The position numbers and the translations under genes were made by a program. Below, piece after piece: positions 38,884 through 50,039 of a DNA stretch of 64,000 nt; the first letter of the stretch is position 1, and each line of letters begins with the position of its first letter. The notes below the pieces were generated by a model. The model searched no databases and was not told the origin of the DNA. It saw nothing but the letters and a program-made list of their open reading frames with translations. This DNA is from Sphingomonas sp. SCN 67-18 (lineage in GTDB: Bacteria > Pseudomonadota > Alphaproteobacteria > Sphingomonadales > Sphingomonadaceae). The stretch spans positions 74,273 to 138,272 of the forward strand of contig NZ_MEFG01000017.1 of NCBI RefSeq assembly GCF_001724715.1, written 5' to 3'.

Positions 38884-40374
38884 TCAGCGCGAGGCGAGCT
38901 GGGTCGACACCTTGCGCTGGGCCCATTGCAGCGGCGCGTCGCCCGCTACAGCGCGGACGAAGCAGGCCCCGCCCCGCGCCTTGATGCGGCCGCACACCGC
39001 CGTCGCGTCCGCCCGGTTTGCGAAACCCGCGATCGACAGGCGGTGCAGCGTGCCATCGCGCGTCGCGGACAGATAGGTCGCGCTGGACGGGGTATAGCCG
39101 GCAATCTCGCCAAAGCGGCTGGATACCGTCTTCCACGCCGTCTCGACCCGTTCGGCGCTGGAATAAGCGCCAAGCTGGACGACGAAATTGCCGCCGGTCG
39201 CCGGAACGGAGAAGTTCGCCTGCTGGAAGCGGGCGGCAGGCGCCGCAACCCGCATCGGCGTGGCGGCGGCGCGGATCATCGGGGCGTGGCCGGTCACGTC
39301 CGGCTGGCGCGGCGATGCGGCTTTGGCCACCTGCTGCTGGACCGGCGCGCGCGCGACGCGCGGCAGTGGCTGGACGATTTCCTTGCGCGGGCCGAACTGG
39401 ACGCCGCTGCCCGTCGCGAACTCGATGGGGAAATCGACGGGCGCGGCGGCCGGGGCGGCGACGGGCGCCTGCGTCGGTGCGGCCGCGACGCGCGGCGCGT
39501 GGACGATTGCCGGCGCGGGGGCCGGCGCCTGGATGGCGACAAGGGGTGCGGCAGCCGAGGCCTGCGGGGCGGGCGGCACGATGACGGGCGCGGCGGCCGC
39601 ATAGGCCTGGCCGGACGGCAGGGGCGCCAGCGCCAGCCGGGTCGGCTGGCCCGGGTCCATGGCCGGCGTCACGCCAAGCAGCGAAGCGACCTGATCGGAC
39701 GCCGCGGACGGGCGGGCAAAGCGCGCCCAGTCCATGATCCGCTGCGACACGAGGGCCGGCGCGACATCGTAGGAGGCGAGCAGCTTGGCTTCGTTCCAGC
39801 GCCCCGACAGCGCGTAGGACAGCGCCAGATTCTGGCGGACGCGCGCGTCGCCGCCGGTGGCGCGAACGGTCGCTTCGAGCAGCTGCACGGCGCCCTGTGG
39901 GTCACCGGCCAGCGCCAGCGCGAGGCCGCGATCGGCCGGTGAAATCACCGCCTGATGCGTGTCGATGGTCTCGCGGGCCAGCGCAGCCTTGCCCTGTGCG
40001 ATCTGGGCAAGCGCAAGGCTGACCGCCGCGCGCGCCTGACCGGCATCGAGCGACAGCGCATCCGCGAACGTCGTTTCCGCCGAAGCGAAGCGCCCCGCCG
40101 CCAGATAGGACCGGCCAAGCAGGGTGCGGTAAGCGGCATAGCGGGGCATCGCGTCCACGGCCATTTCGGCCTGCGCCACGGCGGTCGCGCTGTCCTTCTT
40201 GGTCAGCGCGCGCTCCGCCTTGTCGGCGGCCTTCGCGGCGAACCTGGAGACCTGGGCGGTATCGGAAGCGTTTGCCGACCGCGCCTCGATGCTGGAGGTC
40301 ATGCAACCCACCATCGTGGCGCCGAGCAGAAGCGACGAGGCCGCGATCCTGACCATGGTTGAGGTGTTCATCAT
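38884..40374 (-). CDS. TPR and SPOR domain lipoprotein
   Basis: This 496-residue envelope lipoprotein starts with a signal peptide and lipobox LGATMVGC (Cys near residue 23). About 200 residues of helical tetratricopeptide-like repeats follow (AERALTKKDSATAVAQAE; YLAAGRFASAETTFADAL). An extended Ala/Pro/Val-rich linker leads to a C-terminal SPOR domain (NFVVQLGAYSSAERVETAWK). SPOR domains bind denuded septal peptidoglycan, so it may act at the division site or pole. GGAG lies 8 nt before the ATG at 40374. It is the third gene after parA and the RHH gene, separated by 22 bp. Confidence 0.85.
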   Translation of the reverse strand: MMNTSTMVRIAASSLLLGATMVGCMTSSIEARSANASDTAQVSRFAAKAADKAERALTKKDSATAVAQAEMAVDAMPRYAAYRTLLGRSYLAAGRFASAETTFADALSLDAGQARAAVSLALAQIAQGKAALARETIDTHQAVISPADRGLALALAGDPQGAVQLLEATVRATGGDARVRQNLALSYALSGRWNEAKLLASYDVAPALVSQRIMDWARFARPSAASDQVASLLGVTPAMDPGQPTRLALAPLPSGQAYAAAAPVIVPPAPQASAAAPLVAIQAPAPAPAIVHAPRVAAAPTQAPVAAPAAAPVDFPIEFATGSGVQFGPRKEIVQPLPRVARAPVQQQVAKAASPRQPDVTGHAPMIRAAATPMRVAAPAARFQQANFSVPATGGNFVVQLGAYSSAERVETAWKTVSSRFGEIAGYTPSSATYLSATRDGTLHRLSIAGFANRADATAVCGRIKARGGACFVRAVAGDAPLQWAQRKVSTQLASR

Positions 40375-40396
40375 CGTCGGCACTCCGTTGACTGCC

Positions 40397-40966
40397 TCAG
40401 CCGGCCTTGCGGGCCGGCACGCGATCGGCGAGGTCGTCGATCGCCGGGATGGTCTGAAGGAACAGATCCAGCGCCTCCGTCACCAGCTGCTGGGCGGAGC
40501 GGTTGCCCACCGCGCAGGCGAGCCTGAGCTTCAGATGCCGTTCCGGATCCAGCCGCAGCGTGAAGGCGGCCTTGGTCTTGCGCTCCACCGGCAGCGCGGC
40601 AGGCACATGGTCGAGCGCCTGGCGCTTGACCGGCCGCGTCTTTCCGTTGGCGGGCTTGGTGGCCAGCAGAGGCGTCGTCGGCTCGTCGTCAGCGGGCGAA
40701 CCCAGTTCCTCGGCCAGCTGTTCGCGCTGGACGATGACCGGGGGCAACCCCGTGGGGATCGGCTCGCCGGGCACCGGCGCCAGCTCCATCTGCGGACGGC
40801 CCGGTTCGAACCCCATATCGTTCCAGCCGAGATCGTCCTGCCCGCCGCTCATCCCGCCGAAGCCGGAAAAGCCGGAAAATCCCTGCGGGCGCATGGCCGG
40901 CTTCGCCTGTCCCTTGCGGGCCAGCAGGCCGGACGAAAGCGATGCGAAAGGTTTGGCTTCTGCCAT
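40397..40966 (-). CDS. Probable ribbon-helix-helix partner of ParA
   Basis: From the ATG at 40966 the product has 189 residues. The first 100 are Gly/Pro-rich and probably disordered (GFSGFSGFGGMSGG). The last 60 resemble a ribbon-helix-helix fold: a strand FTLRLDPERHLKLRL, then helices through GNRSAQQLVTEALDLFL. The order parA-RHH with 14 bp between is like parF-parG systems, in which an RHH protein with a flexible tail stimulates the ATPase. An upstream open frame inside parA is ignored. DNA binding is an inference. Confidence 0.7.
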   Translation of the reverse strand: MAEAKPFASLSSGLLARKGQAKPAMRPQGFSGFSGFGGMSGGQDDLGWNDMGFEPGRPQMELAPVPGEPIPTGLPPVIVQREQLAEELGSPADDEPTTPLLATKPANGKTRPVKRQALDHVPAALPVERKTKAAFTLRLDPERHLKLRLACAVGNRSAQQLVTEALDLFLQTIPAIDDLADRVPARKAG

Positions 40967-40980
40967 GTTCCGCTTCCCCT

Positions 40981-41700
40981 TCACTGGCCGACAACGCGAC
41001 GGCCGAAGCCGCCGCCCATCGGGCGGCCGGCGGCGGACAGCTGGGCCATGCCCGGTGCGCTGAACACGGTGCGGCGGAAATTCTTTTCCAGCCGATCGGA
41101 GATGTAGGTCCACAGGTCGATCACCTCGGCGGCGGAACGGCCCTTGGGATCGACTTCCATGACGGTGCGCCCGTCGATCATCGACGCGGCGTAATCGGTG
41201 CGGTGGTGCAGCGTCACCGGGGCCACCGTGCCATGCTGCGAAAGCGCGACGGCGGCTTCGGATGTGATCTTCGCCTTGGGCGTCGCCGCGTTGACCACGA
41301 AGATCAGCGGCTTGCCGGCCCGGTCGCACAGATCGACCGTCGCGCCCACGGCGCGCAGATCGTGCGGGCTGGGGCGGGTCGGGATGACGATGAGTTCCGC
41401 CACCTGGATCACGCTCTGGATCGCCATGGTGATCGCCGGGGGCGTGTCGATGACGGCAAGCTTGAAACCCTGCTGCCGCAGCATCTCGAGGTCCGCCGCC
41501 AGCCGCGCCACGGTGGTTTGCGCAAATGCCGGATATTCGGCTTCCCGTTCGTTCCACCAATCGGCCAGAGAGCCCTGGGGATCAATGTCGATAAGCACGA
41601 CCGGGCCCGCGCCCGCTCGCTGGGCCTGCACGGCGAGATGCCCGGACAAGGTGGTCTTGCCGGACCCGCCTTTCTGCGATGCCATCGCTAAAACGCGCAT
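40981..41700 (-). CDS. ParA family ATPase, orphan
   Basis: This 239-residue deviant Walker A ATPase has the motif MASQKGGSGKTTLSGH with signature Lys, switch I VLIDIDPQGSLADW and Walker B-like LAVIDTPPA. It is like ParA/MinD proteins that position plasmids, chromosomes, carboxysomes or chemotaxis arrays. It is not next to parB, gidA or the chromosomal partition locus, so it is likely a dedicated positioning protein. A CtrA-like motif lies in the upstream region at 41752-41766. The cargo is unknown; the downstream SPOR lipoprotein points to the cell envelope. Confidence 0.9.
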   Translation of the reverse strand: MRVLAMASQKGGSGKTTLSGHLAVQAQRAGAGPVVLIDIDPQGSLADWWNEREAEYPAFAQTTVARLAADLEMLRQQGFKLAVIDTPPAITMAIQSVIQVAELIVIPTRPSPHDLRAVGATVDLCDRAGKPLIFVVNAATPKAKITSEAAVALSQHGTVAPVTLHHRTDYAASMIDGRTVMEVDPKGRSAAEVIDLWTYISDRLEKNFRRTVFSAPGMAQLSAAGRPMGGGFGRRVVGQ

Positions 41701-42122
41701 GTTTTCCCCTTTGGGTGACCATCGTTCACCGCCGCAGTGCCATGCGTGTCGCTAAAATCCGGTTAATATCTCCGGTCCGGCATGGCGGGGCCTCCGGCGC
41801 GCCGCCGGGGATCCGGCACCCCCGCCACGGTGCGGACCGCCGCGAGAGCGGGTATCGACCTATAGAAATCGATTAAGATATATGAATTTCAAGGCTATTC
41901 TTTATCTGTGTAATATAATTTCACGTATTTTAATGATTAGGGATGAACATCATGCCCATCATGGCACATAGATGACATATATATTCTACATGGCAAATCA
42001 AATCGTTATCAAATCGCAACGAAAAAGATATTGCGGTTTTTAGCGCTTTCCGTAAGGGAAATTCGCCGATTCCCGCGCGGGCGGGGCTGGCGTTGGGCAA
42101 TTGATTATACTGTCGAGGCGAG
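41701..42122. promoter_or_regulatory. 422-bp divergent intergenic region, AT-rich in its second half
   Basis: The parA side contains TTAA-N7-TTAG at 41752-41766 on the minus strand, close to the CtrA consensus TTAA-N7-TTAA and about 50-65 bp upstream of parA. From 41860 to 42020 the DNA is clearly AT-rich compared with its neighbours. A 67-codon minus-strand frame there has unlikely composition. No toxin gene, RNA or clear repeat was found. Confidence 0.5.
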
Positions 42123-42407
42123 ATGTTACACACCGGCTCTACGCAATCAATTCAACGAGAATTCGACGATCACGAAGAAATAATTGTAAATTATTTGGAT
42201 TCTTCGTTTGAAACGGGCGACCCCGCGATCATCCGCCACACCCTGTTCCAGATCGCGCGCGCGCACGGCATGAGCGAGCTGGCCCGCGATACCGGCATGG
42301 CGCGCGAGGCGCTTTACCGGGCGCTGGGCGAAAACGGCAACCCGACGCTGAACACTTTGCTGAAAGTCGCCCATGCCCTCGGCGTGCGGCTGGCCATCAA
42401 GGGCTGA
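42123..42407 (+). CDS. HigA-like addiction-module antidote, no visible toxin
   Basis: This 94-residue protein matches the putative addiction-module antidote family (Cro/CI-type helix-turn-helix). Its features are DSSFETGDPAIIRHTLFQIA, HGMSELARDTGMAREALY for the HTH, and NPTLNTLLKVAHALGVRL. GAGGCGAG precedes the ATG. The usual RelE-like toxin gene, normally immediately upstream, is absent from the 422-bp AT-rich gap. It is therefore an orphan antitoxin or has become a plain transcription regulator. The first 35 codons are AT-rich, unlike the rest. Confidence 0.82.
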   Translation: MLHTGSTQSIQREFDDHEEIIVNYLDSSFETGDPAIIRHTLFQIARAHGMSELARDTGMAREALYRALGENGNPTLNTLLKVAHALGVRLAIKG

Positions 42408-42516
42408 ACACCCCGCGCCCGCCGATTCCGCCGGATCGGATGGTCTGACTAATGCAACATTAACAATGACTGCCTATAGCTTCCGGTCGATTATTCATCG
42501 GGAAGAGTGGGTGGAC

Positions 42517-43383
42517 ATGACGTTGCGGGCCGTTTTCCTGACGCTGGCCATGACATTGCCGGGCTGGACATCCGCCCCGGCGCTGGCCGATGTCCGCGCC
42601 GGCGTGGAGGCGTGGGAGAATGGCGACTATCAGCACGCAATAGAGCAATGGCGTGATCCGGCCGAAAAAGGTGACGCCAGCGCGCAGTTCAACCTGGCCC
42701 AGGCCTATCGCCTGGGGCGCGGCGTGCCGGTGGATATGAAGGCGGCCGAGCAATGGTATCGCAAGGCGGCCTTGCAGGGCCACGCCGACGCCGAGGATAA
42801 TTACGGGCTGGCGCTGTTCCTGAACGGCAAGCAGCGCGAGGCCATGCCGTGGATCCGCAAGGCCGCCGCGCGCGGCGAGCCCCGCGCGCTCTATGTGCTG
42901 GGCACCGCCAGCTTCAACGGCGATCTGGCGGAAAAAGACTGGCCGCGCGCCTATGCCCTGCTGTCCCGCGCGTCGGCGCTGGGCATTTCGCAGGCCACCG
43001 CCAGCCTGGCCCAGGTCGACCGCTTCCTCTCCCCCGAGCAAAGGCAGCGTGGCCTTGCCCTCGCCCGCGAGGCCGAGATCGCGCCGGAACGCCAGGCCAT
43101 GCCGGCCGCGCTGAAGGCGCCCGCAGCGCCATTCAAGCCCGTGCTCAACGCCAAATCGTGGCGGGTCCAGCTTGGCGCGTTCAGCACCGAAGCGAATGCC
43201 CGCACCCTTTGGGGCCGCTTGTCGGCGCGCAATGCCGAGCTGAAACCGCTTGAGCCCTATCTGATGAAATCGAGCGGCCTGACCCGGCTTCAGGCCGGGC
43301 CGGTTGCGGGCAAGGCGGCCGCCGACGCGCTGTGCGCGGCGCTCGCCAGGGGCGGCAACGCCTGCATTCCCGTCGCGCCCTAA
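42517..43383 (+). CDS. SEL1-repeat and SPOR domain secreted protein
   Basis: This 288-residue protein from the ATG at 42517 has a Sec signal (AVFLTLAMTLPGWTSAPALA). SEL1-like repeats follow (GDASAQFNLAQAYRLGRGVPVD; AEQWYRKAALQGHADAEDNYG), then a linker and a C-terminal SPOR domain (WRVQLGAFSTEANARTLWGR) ending in CIPVAP. It probably binds peptidoglycan in the periplasm. GGAAGAG is the ribosome-binding site. An upstream start at 42466 is possible. The stop overlaps the serB stop by 4 bp on the other strand. Confidence 0.85.
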   Translation: MTLRAVFLTLAMTLPGWTSAPALADVRAGVEAWENGDYQHAIEQWRDPAEKGDASAQFNLAQAYRLGRGVPVDMKAAEQWYRKAALQGHADAEDNYGLALFLNGKQREAMPWIRKAAARGEPRALYVLGTASFNGDLAEKDWPRAYALLSRASALGISQATASLAQVDRFLSPEQRQRGLALAREAEIAPERQAMPAALKAPAAPFKPVLNAKSWRVQLGAFSTEANARTLWGRLSARNAELKPLEPYLMKSSGLTRLQAGPVAGKAAADALCAALARGGNACIPVAP

Positions 43384-44261
43384 TCCAGCACCCAATCCCG
43401 CCGGGCGATGCCCTGCGCGTAAAGCAGTGAATGAAGATCGCCATGGTCGATCCGCGCCCCAGCCGCCGCCGCCGTCGCCGGCTTGGCATGATAGGCGACG
43501 CCCAGCCCCGCCGCCTGGATCATCGGGATATCATTGGCGCCGTCACCCACGGCCAGCGCCTGACCCGCCGTCAGCCCGTGCGCGGCGATGGCCGCGTCCA
43601 GTTCTATCCGCTTGCGGTCTGAACCGACAATCGGCCGGCCGACCGTTCCATCCAGCCTGCCGTCCGTCAGGCCAAGCCGGTTGGAGACCGCCCGGTCGAA
43701 GCCGATTTCCGCTGCGACACGGTCTGCGAAATGGGTGAAACCGCCCGACACCAGCACCGCATGGCCGCCGCGCGCGCGCATTGTGCGGACCAGCGGCTTC
43801 GCGCCGGGCATGATCCGCACCCGTTCCTCATAGCAGCGATCGAGCACCGCCGCCTCAAGCCCCGCCAGCAGCGCCACGCGCCCGGTGAGCGCGCCCTCAA
43901 AATCGATTTCGCCGCGCATCGCCCGTTCGGTCACTGCGGAAATCTCGGCGCGCAGCCCCGCATAATCGGCCAGTTCGTCGATGCATTCGACGGTGATCAT
44001 GGTCGAATCCATGTCCGCGATCAGCAATTGCTTCTCACGCCCTTGCTCCGCCTGCACCACCGCGTCCACGGCAGGAAAGGCGCCTTCGAGCTCAGCCCGG
44101 GCCGCGGCGGGATCGGCAGCGAATGTCAGGTCGGCCGCCGCGTCCGCGTCGATCCAGCGCCAATCGCCCGGCGCGCAGCCCGCCGCCGCCAGCCGGTCGC
44201 GCCCCGCTGAAATATCGCCCCCATCGAGCCGATCGGCTGCTATCAGCGTGGCGATGAACAT
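43380..44261 (-). CDS. serB: Phosphoserine phosphatase
   Basis: This HAD-family enzyme performs the last step of serine synthesis. The product has 293 residues from the ATG at 44261 ([13 protein letters not shown]). The N-terminal regulatory-like part is followed by the catalytic domain with nucleophile motif [23 protein letters not shown] (Ser motif II) and [11 protein letters not shown] (motif IV). Its start codon overlaps that of miaA on the opposite strand (CATG at 44259-44262). Confidence 0.95.
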   Translation of the reverse strand: MFIATLIAADRLDGGDISAGRDRLAAAGCAPGDWRWIDADAAADLTFAADPAAARAELEGAFPAVDAVVQAEQGREKQLLIADMDSTMITVECIDELADYAGLRAEISAVTERAMRGEIDFEGALTGRVALLAGLEAAVLDRCYEERVRIMPGAKPLVRTMRARGGHAVLVSGGFTHFADRVAAEIGFDRAVSNRLGLTDGRLDGTVGRPIVGSDRKRIELDAAIAAHGLTAGQALAVGDGANDIPMIQAAGLGVAYHAKPATAAAAGARIDHGDLHSLLYAQGIARRDWVLD

Positions 44262-45216
44262 GACGCACTCCCTGGATCGGCCACCCCCGCGGCCCGCGGT
44301 CGCGCTTATTGCGGGACCGACGGCCAGCGGCAAGTCCGCTCTGGCGATGCGGCTGGCGGCGCGCACGCCGGCGACGATCATCAATGCGGATTCCGCGCAG
44401 GTTTATGCAGACCTCCGCGTCCTTTCCGCCCGCCCGGACGCGCACGATATCGCGGCGGTGCCGCACCGGCTGTTCGGCCATGTCGACGGCGCCGAGGCCT
44501 GTTCGGCCGCGGCATGGGCGGTGGACGCGATCCGCGAGATCGACGTGGCGCATGGCGAGGGCCGGTTGCCCATCGTCGTCGGCGGCACGGGCCTCTATAT
44601 CCGCACGCTGCTCGACGGCATTGCGCCCGTCCCCGATATTGACGCCGCCGTGCGCGCCGCCGTGCGCGCCCTGCCCGTCTCAGATGCCCATGCCGCGCTG
44701 ACCCGGGAAGACCCCGCCGCCGCCGCTCGGCTGGCCCCCGCCGACATCAGCCGGGTGGCGCGCGCGCTGGAAGTGGTGCGCTCCACCGGCCGCCCGCTCG
44801 CCGCGTGGCAGGCCGAGACGGCGGGCGGCATCGGCGGGCGCATCCGCCTAGTCCCGCAACTGCTGCTGCCGCCGCGCGAATGGCTGTTCGCCCGCTGCGA
44901 CGCGCGTTTCGACATCATGCTGGAAACCGGCGCCATCGAGGAGGTCGCACGGCTGATGGAGCGTGGGCTGGACCCCGCCCTGCCGGTGATGCGCGCCATC
45001 GGGGTCCGCGAGATCGCCGGATGGCTGGGCGGGCGGTGGTCGCGCGACGACGCCGTGGCCGCCGCCAGACTGGCGACGCGGCGCTATGGCAAGCGCCAGT
45101 TCACCTGGTTTTCCCACCAGCCGCCGCCGCACTGGCCGCGCATTCACACGCAATTGAATAACGATGAATTGGATAATTTGGTAATAAAATTATGTGAAAT
45201 GGCGTTGACACTATAG
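44260..45216 (+). CDS. miaA: tRNA dimethylallyltransferase
   Basis: This enzyme adds the dimethylallyl group to A37 of UNN-reading tRNAs. The 318-residue product has the P-loop [15 protein letters not shown], the substrate motif [25 protein letters not shown] and the zinc-like/tRNA insertion region ([22 protein letters not shown]). The ATG at 44260 leaves no upstream leader outside serB; an ATG at 44254 is the alternative. The AT-rich last 25 codons run into the ilv promoter region. Confidence 0.95.
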   Translation: MTHSLDRPPPRPAVALIAGPTASGKSALAMRLAARTPATIINADSAQVYADLRVLSARPDAHDIAAVPHRLFGHVDGAEACSAAAWAVDAIREIDVAHGEGRLPIVVGGTGLYIRTLLDGIAPVPDIDAAVRAAVRALPVSDAHAALTREDPAAAARLAPADISRVARALEVVRSTGRPLAAWQAETAGGIGGRIRLVPQLLLPPREWLFARCDARFDIMLETGAIEEVARLMERGLDPALPVMRAIGVREIAGWLGGRWSRDDAVAAARLATRRYGKRQFTWFSHQPPPHWPRIHTQLNNDELDNLVIKLCEMALTL

Positions 45217-45233
45217 TTTTCTACAGCTAGCCC
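45205..45233 (+). promoter_or_regulatory. Candidate ilv operon promoter
   Basis: TTGACA at 45205-45210 is a perfect -35 hexamer, placed at the end of miaA in AT-rich DNA. A plausible -10 sits 17 bp on (TAGCCC), which is weak. Transcription would begin about 50 nt before the ilvB ATG. No leader peptide rich in Leu/Ile/Val was found. Confidence 0.3.
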
Positions 45234-45288
45234 CCGCTTGCGCCATTCTATATTGCGGCGCAGCAGAGCATATACGGAAAGGCAGGTC

Positions 45289-47036
45289 ATGGGAACGGAA
45301 CGGAGCGGCGCCGACATATTGATCGAGGCATTGGTCGATTGCGGCGTCGAGGTCGTGTTCGGCTATCCCGGCGGGGCGGTGCTGCCGATCTATGACGCCA
45401 TCTTCAAGCAGAACCGGATCCGCCATATCCTGGTGCGGCACGAGCAGGCGGCGACGCACGCGGCCGAAGGCTATGCCCGCTCCACGGGCAAGCCCGGCGT
45501 CGTGCTCGTCACCTCAGGACCCGGCGCGACCAACGCCGTCACCGGCATCACCGATGCGCTGATGGATTCCATTCCCATGGTGGTCATCACCGGCCAGGTG
45601 CCGACGGCGCTGATCGGCACGGATGCGTTCCAGGAAGCCGACACCATCGGCATAACCCGGCACTGCACCAAACATAATTATCTGGTGAAGGACCCCGCGC
45701 GGTTGGGGAATATCGTCCATGAGGCGTTTCATATTGCCACGTCCGGGCGGCCCGGCCCGGTGGTCATCGATATTCCCAAGGACGTTCAGGTCGCCACCGC
45801 GCGCTATGCCAAGCCAGGGGCGATCCAGCACAAGACCTATCGTCCGCAGGTGAAGGCCGCGCCCGAGCTGCTCGAAAGCGTCGTCGAGATGCTGGCGGCG
45901 GCGGAACGGCCGATCCTCTACACCGGCGGCGGCGTCATCAATTCCGGCCCCGGCGCCAGCATGATGCTGCGCGAGCTGGTGCGGATCACCGGCGCGCCGG
46001 TCACGTCGACGCTGATGGGGCTGGGCGCTTTTCCTTCGCGGGCGCCGGAATGGCTGGGCATGCTGGGCATGCACGGCACTTACGAGGCCAATATGGCGAT
46101 GAACCGGGCGGACCTGATCCTCTGCCTCGGCGCGCGCTTCGACGACCGGGTGACCGGGCGGCTGGACGCTTTTTCGCCCCATTCCAAAAAGATCCACATC
46201 GATATCGACCGCAGTTCGATCAACAAGAATGTCCGGGTCGACCTGCCCGTGGTCGCGGACGTCGGCCGGGCGATGGAAGATATCGTGCGGATCTGGAAGG
46301 CGCGGCAGCACGCCAAGCCGAAACTGAGCGGCTGGTGGCGGCAGATCGACGAATGGCGGGGCAAGAAGTGCCTCGAATTCCCGCTGTCGAAAACCGAGAT
46401 CATGCCGCAGCAGGCCATCCAGGCGCTGTGGCAGGCGACCCACGCCCGCGACCCGATCATCACCACCGAGGTCGGCCAGCACCAGATGTGGGCGGCCCAG
46501 CATTTCGGCTTCGAAGGGCCGAACAAGTGGCTCACCTCCGGCGGGCTGGGCACGATGGGCTATGGCCTGCCCGCCGCGATCGGCGCGCAGATCGGCAACC
46601 CCAATGCGCTGGTCATCGACATTGCCGGCGAGGCGTCGATCCAGATGAACATTCAGGAACTGGCCACGGCGACGCAATATCGCCTGCCGGTGAAGCTGTT
46701 CATCCTCAACAACCAGTATATGGGCATGGTCCGGCAATGGCAGGAACTGACATATTCCAGCCGTTATGCAGAGAGTTACAGCGACTCCCTGCCAGATTTT
46801 GAGAAGCTGGCCGAAGCCTATGGCTGGACCGGCATCAGGATCGACAAGCCGGAGGATCTGGAGGCCGGCGTCGCCCGGATGATCGACACGCCCGGCCCGG
46901 TGCTGGTCGATTGCCATGTCGCGCAGATGGCCAATTGCTTCCCGATGATCCCGTCCGGCGCGGCCCACACCGACATGATTCTGCAGGCAAATGAAGTGTC
47001 CGGGGAAATGGACGACGAAGCGAAGGCGCTGGTCTG

Positions 47037-47037
<1 letters not shown>
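45289..47037 (+). CDS. ilvB: Acetolactate synthase large subunit
   Basis: This ThDP-dependent enzyme is the first common step of valine/leucine and isoleucine synthesis. The 582-residue protein from the ATG at 45289 has the active-site Glu region [14 protein letters not shown] and [14 protein letters not shown]. The FAD-fold middle domain carries [18 protein letters not shown]. The ThDP motif region shows [19 protein letters not shown] (GDG-like) and ending [17 protein letters not shown] precedes the start. It overlaps ilvH by 1 bp. Confidence 0.96.
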
Positions 47038-48639
<1,602 letters not shown>

Positions 48640-48647
48640 ACGGCGGC

Positions 48648-48676
48648 GGGCGGGCGCCTTTTCACGGCGTCCGCCC
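48648..48676 (+). terminator. Hairpin after ilvC
   Basis: GGGCGGGCGCC (48648-48658) and GGCGTCCGCCC (48666-48676) form an 11-bp stem with one G-U pair and a 7-nt loop, beginning 9 bp after the ilvC stop. A true T-run is missing, so termination may be partial or Rho-assisted. Confidence 0.5.
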
Positions 48677-48713
48677 TCGCTTCCTGCGGCAAGGCGGATT
48701 ATCGGGCTTTGCC

Positions 48714-50039
48714 ATGACCCATCAGATTCACATCATCGGCGGCGGACTGGCCGGATCGGAAGCCGCCTGGCAACTGGCCCGCGCGGGCGTGCGCGTGCGC
48801 CTGTCCGAAATGCGGGGGGTTGAATCCACCGCCGCGCACCAGGGCGACGATTTCGCCGAGCTGGTCTGCTCCAACAGCTTTCGTTCCGACGATGCCGAGC
48901 GCAACGCCGTGGGCTTGCTGCACGCCGAGATGCGGGCGCTGGATTCGCTCATCATGGCGCAGGCGGAAATCCACAAGGTGCCCGCCGGATCCGCGCTGGC
49001 GGTGGACCGCGACGGGTTTTCGCGGGGCGTGACCGATGCGCTGACCGCCCACCCCAATATCGAGGTCGCGCGCGAGCGCGTCGACGCCCTGCCCCCGCCC
49101 GGCGGCGCGCCGGTGATTGTCGCCACCGGGCCGTTGACCGCCGCGCGGCTGGCGGAATCGATCGGCGCGGCGACAGGATCGGACGCGCTGGCCTTTTTCG
49201 ACGCCATCGCCCCTATCGTGCACCGCGACAGCATCGACATGTCTATCGCCTGGTTCCAGTCCCGCTGGAACAAGGGGGACGGCAAGGATTATATCAACTG
49301 CCCGCTGGACAAGGAGCAGTATCTCGCCTTCCACCGGGGCCTGATCGACGGGGAAAAGGGCGAATTCAAGGAGTGGGAGCGCGACACCCCCTATTTCGAA
49401 GGCTGCATGCCCATTGAAGTGATGGCGGAGCGCGGGGTGGAGACGCTGCGCTACGGCCCGATGAAGCCGGTGGGTCTGGACGATCCGCGCACCGGGCGCT
49501 GGCCCTATGCCGCCGTGCAGCTGAGGCAGGATAATGCGCTTGGCACGCTGTGGAACATCGTCGGCTTCCAGACCAAGCTGAAACATGCCGAACAGGTGCG
49601 CCTGTTCCGCACCATTCCCGGCCTTGAAAATGCGGAATTTGCGCGGCTGGGCGGTTTGCACCGGAATACTTTCATCAACTCCCCCCGGTTGCTGGACGCG
49701 CAGTTGCGCTTGAAAAGCGCGCCGCATGTCCGCTTTGCGGGGCAGATCACCGGATGCGAAGGCTATGTCGAATCATCGGCGATCGGCCTCATCGCGGCCC
49801 GGTTCGCGGCGGCGGAACTGGCCGGGCGGGTGCTGGAGCCGCCGCCCTCGACCACCGCGATCGGCGCGCTGCTGGGCCACATCACGGGCGGCGCGGATGC
49901 CGACAGCTATCAGCCGATGAACGTGAATTTCGGCCTGTTCCCGCCGCTGACCGAACGCGCGAAAAAGGCCGACCGCAAGGGCATGATGACCGCGCGCGCC
50001 CGCGCGGACTTGCAGCAGTGGATTGAAGCGACGGCCTGA
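48714..50039 (+). CDS. trmFO: tRNA (uracil-5-)-methyltransferase TrmFO, folate/FAD-dependent
   Basis: This enzyme forms ribothymidine at position 54 using methylenetetrahydrofolate and FAD. The 441-residue protein has the N-terminal dinucleotide loop [16 protein letters not shown] and the signatures CSNSFRSDD and [14 protein letters not shown]. The Cys-bearing [12 protein letters not shown] and the [11 protein letters not shown] ending are also present. The start at 48714 ([11 protein letters not shown]) is typical. The stop abuts the EF-hand gene's stop on the opposite strand. Confidence 0.96.
   Translation: MTHQIHIIGGGLAGSEAAWQLARAGVRVRLSEMRGVESTAAHQGDDFAELVCSNSFRSDDAERNAVGLLHAEMRALDSLIMAQAEIHKVPAGSALAVDRDGFSRGVTDALTAHPNIEVARERVDALPPPGGAPVIVATGPLTAARLAESIGAATGSDALAFFDAIAPIVHRDSIDMSIAWFQSRWNKGDGKDYINCPLDKEQYLAFHRGLIDGEKGEFKEWERDTPYFEGCMPIEVMAERGVETLRYGPMKPVGLDDPRTGRWPYAAVQLRQDNALGTLWNIVGFQTKLKHAEQVRLFRTIPGLENAEFARLGGLHRNTFINSPRLLDAQLRLKSAPHVRFAGQITGCEGYVESSAIGLIAARFAAAELAGRVLEPPPSTTAIGALLGHITGGADADSYQPMNVNFGLFPPLTERAKKADRKGMMTARARADLQQWIEATA

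Noticed and set aside
41930-42133. 67-codon minus-strand frame in the AT-rich gap
   Set aside because: Its composition is odd, no ribosome-binding site or homology pattern was noticed, and it overlaps the antitoxin start.
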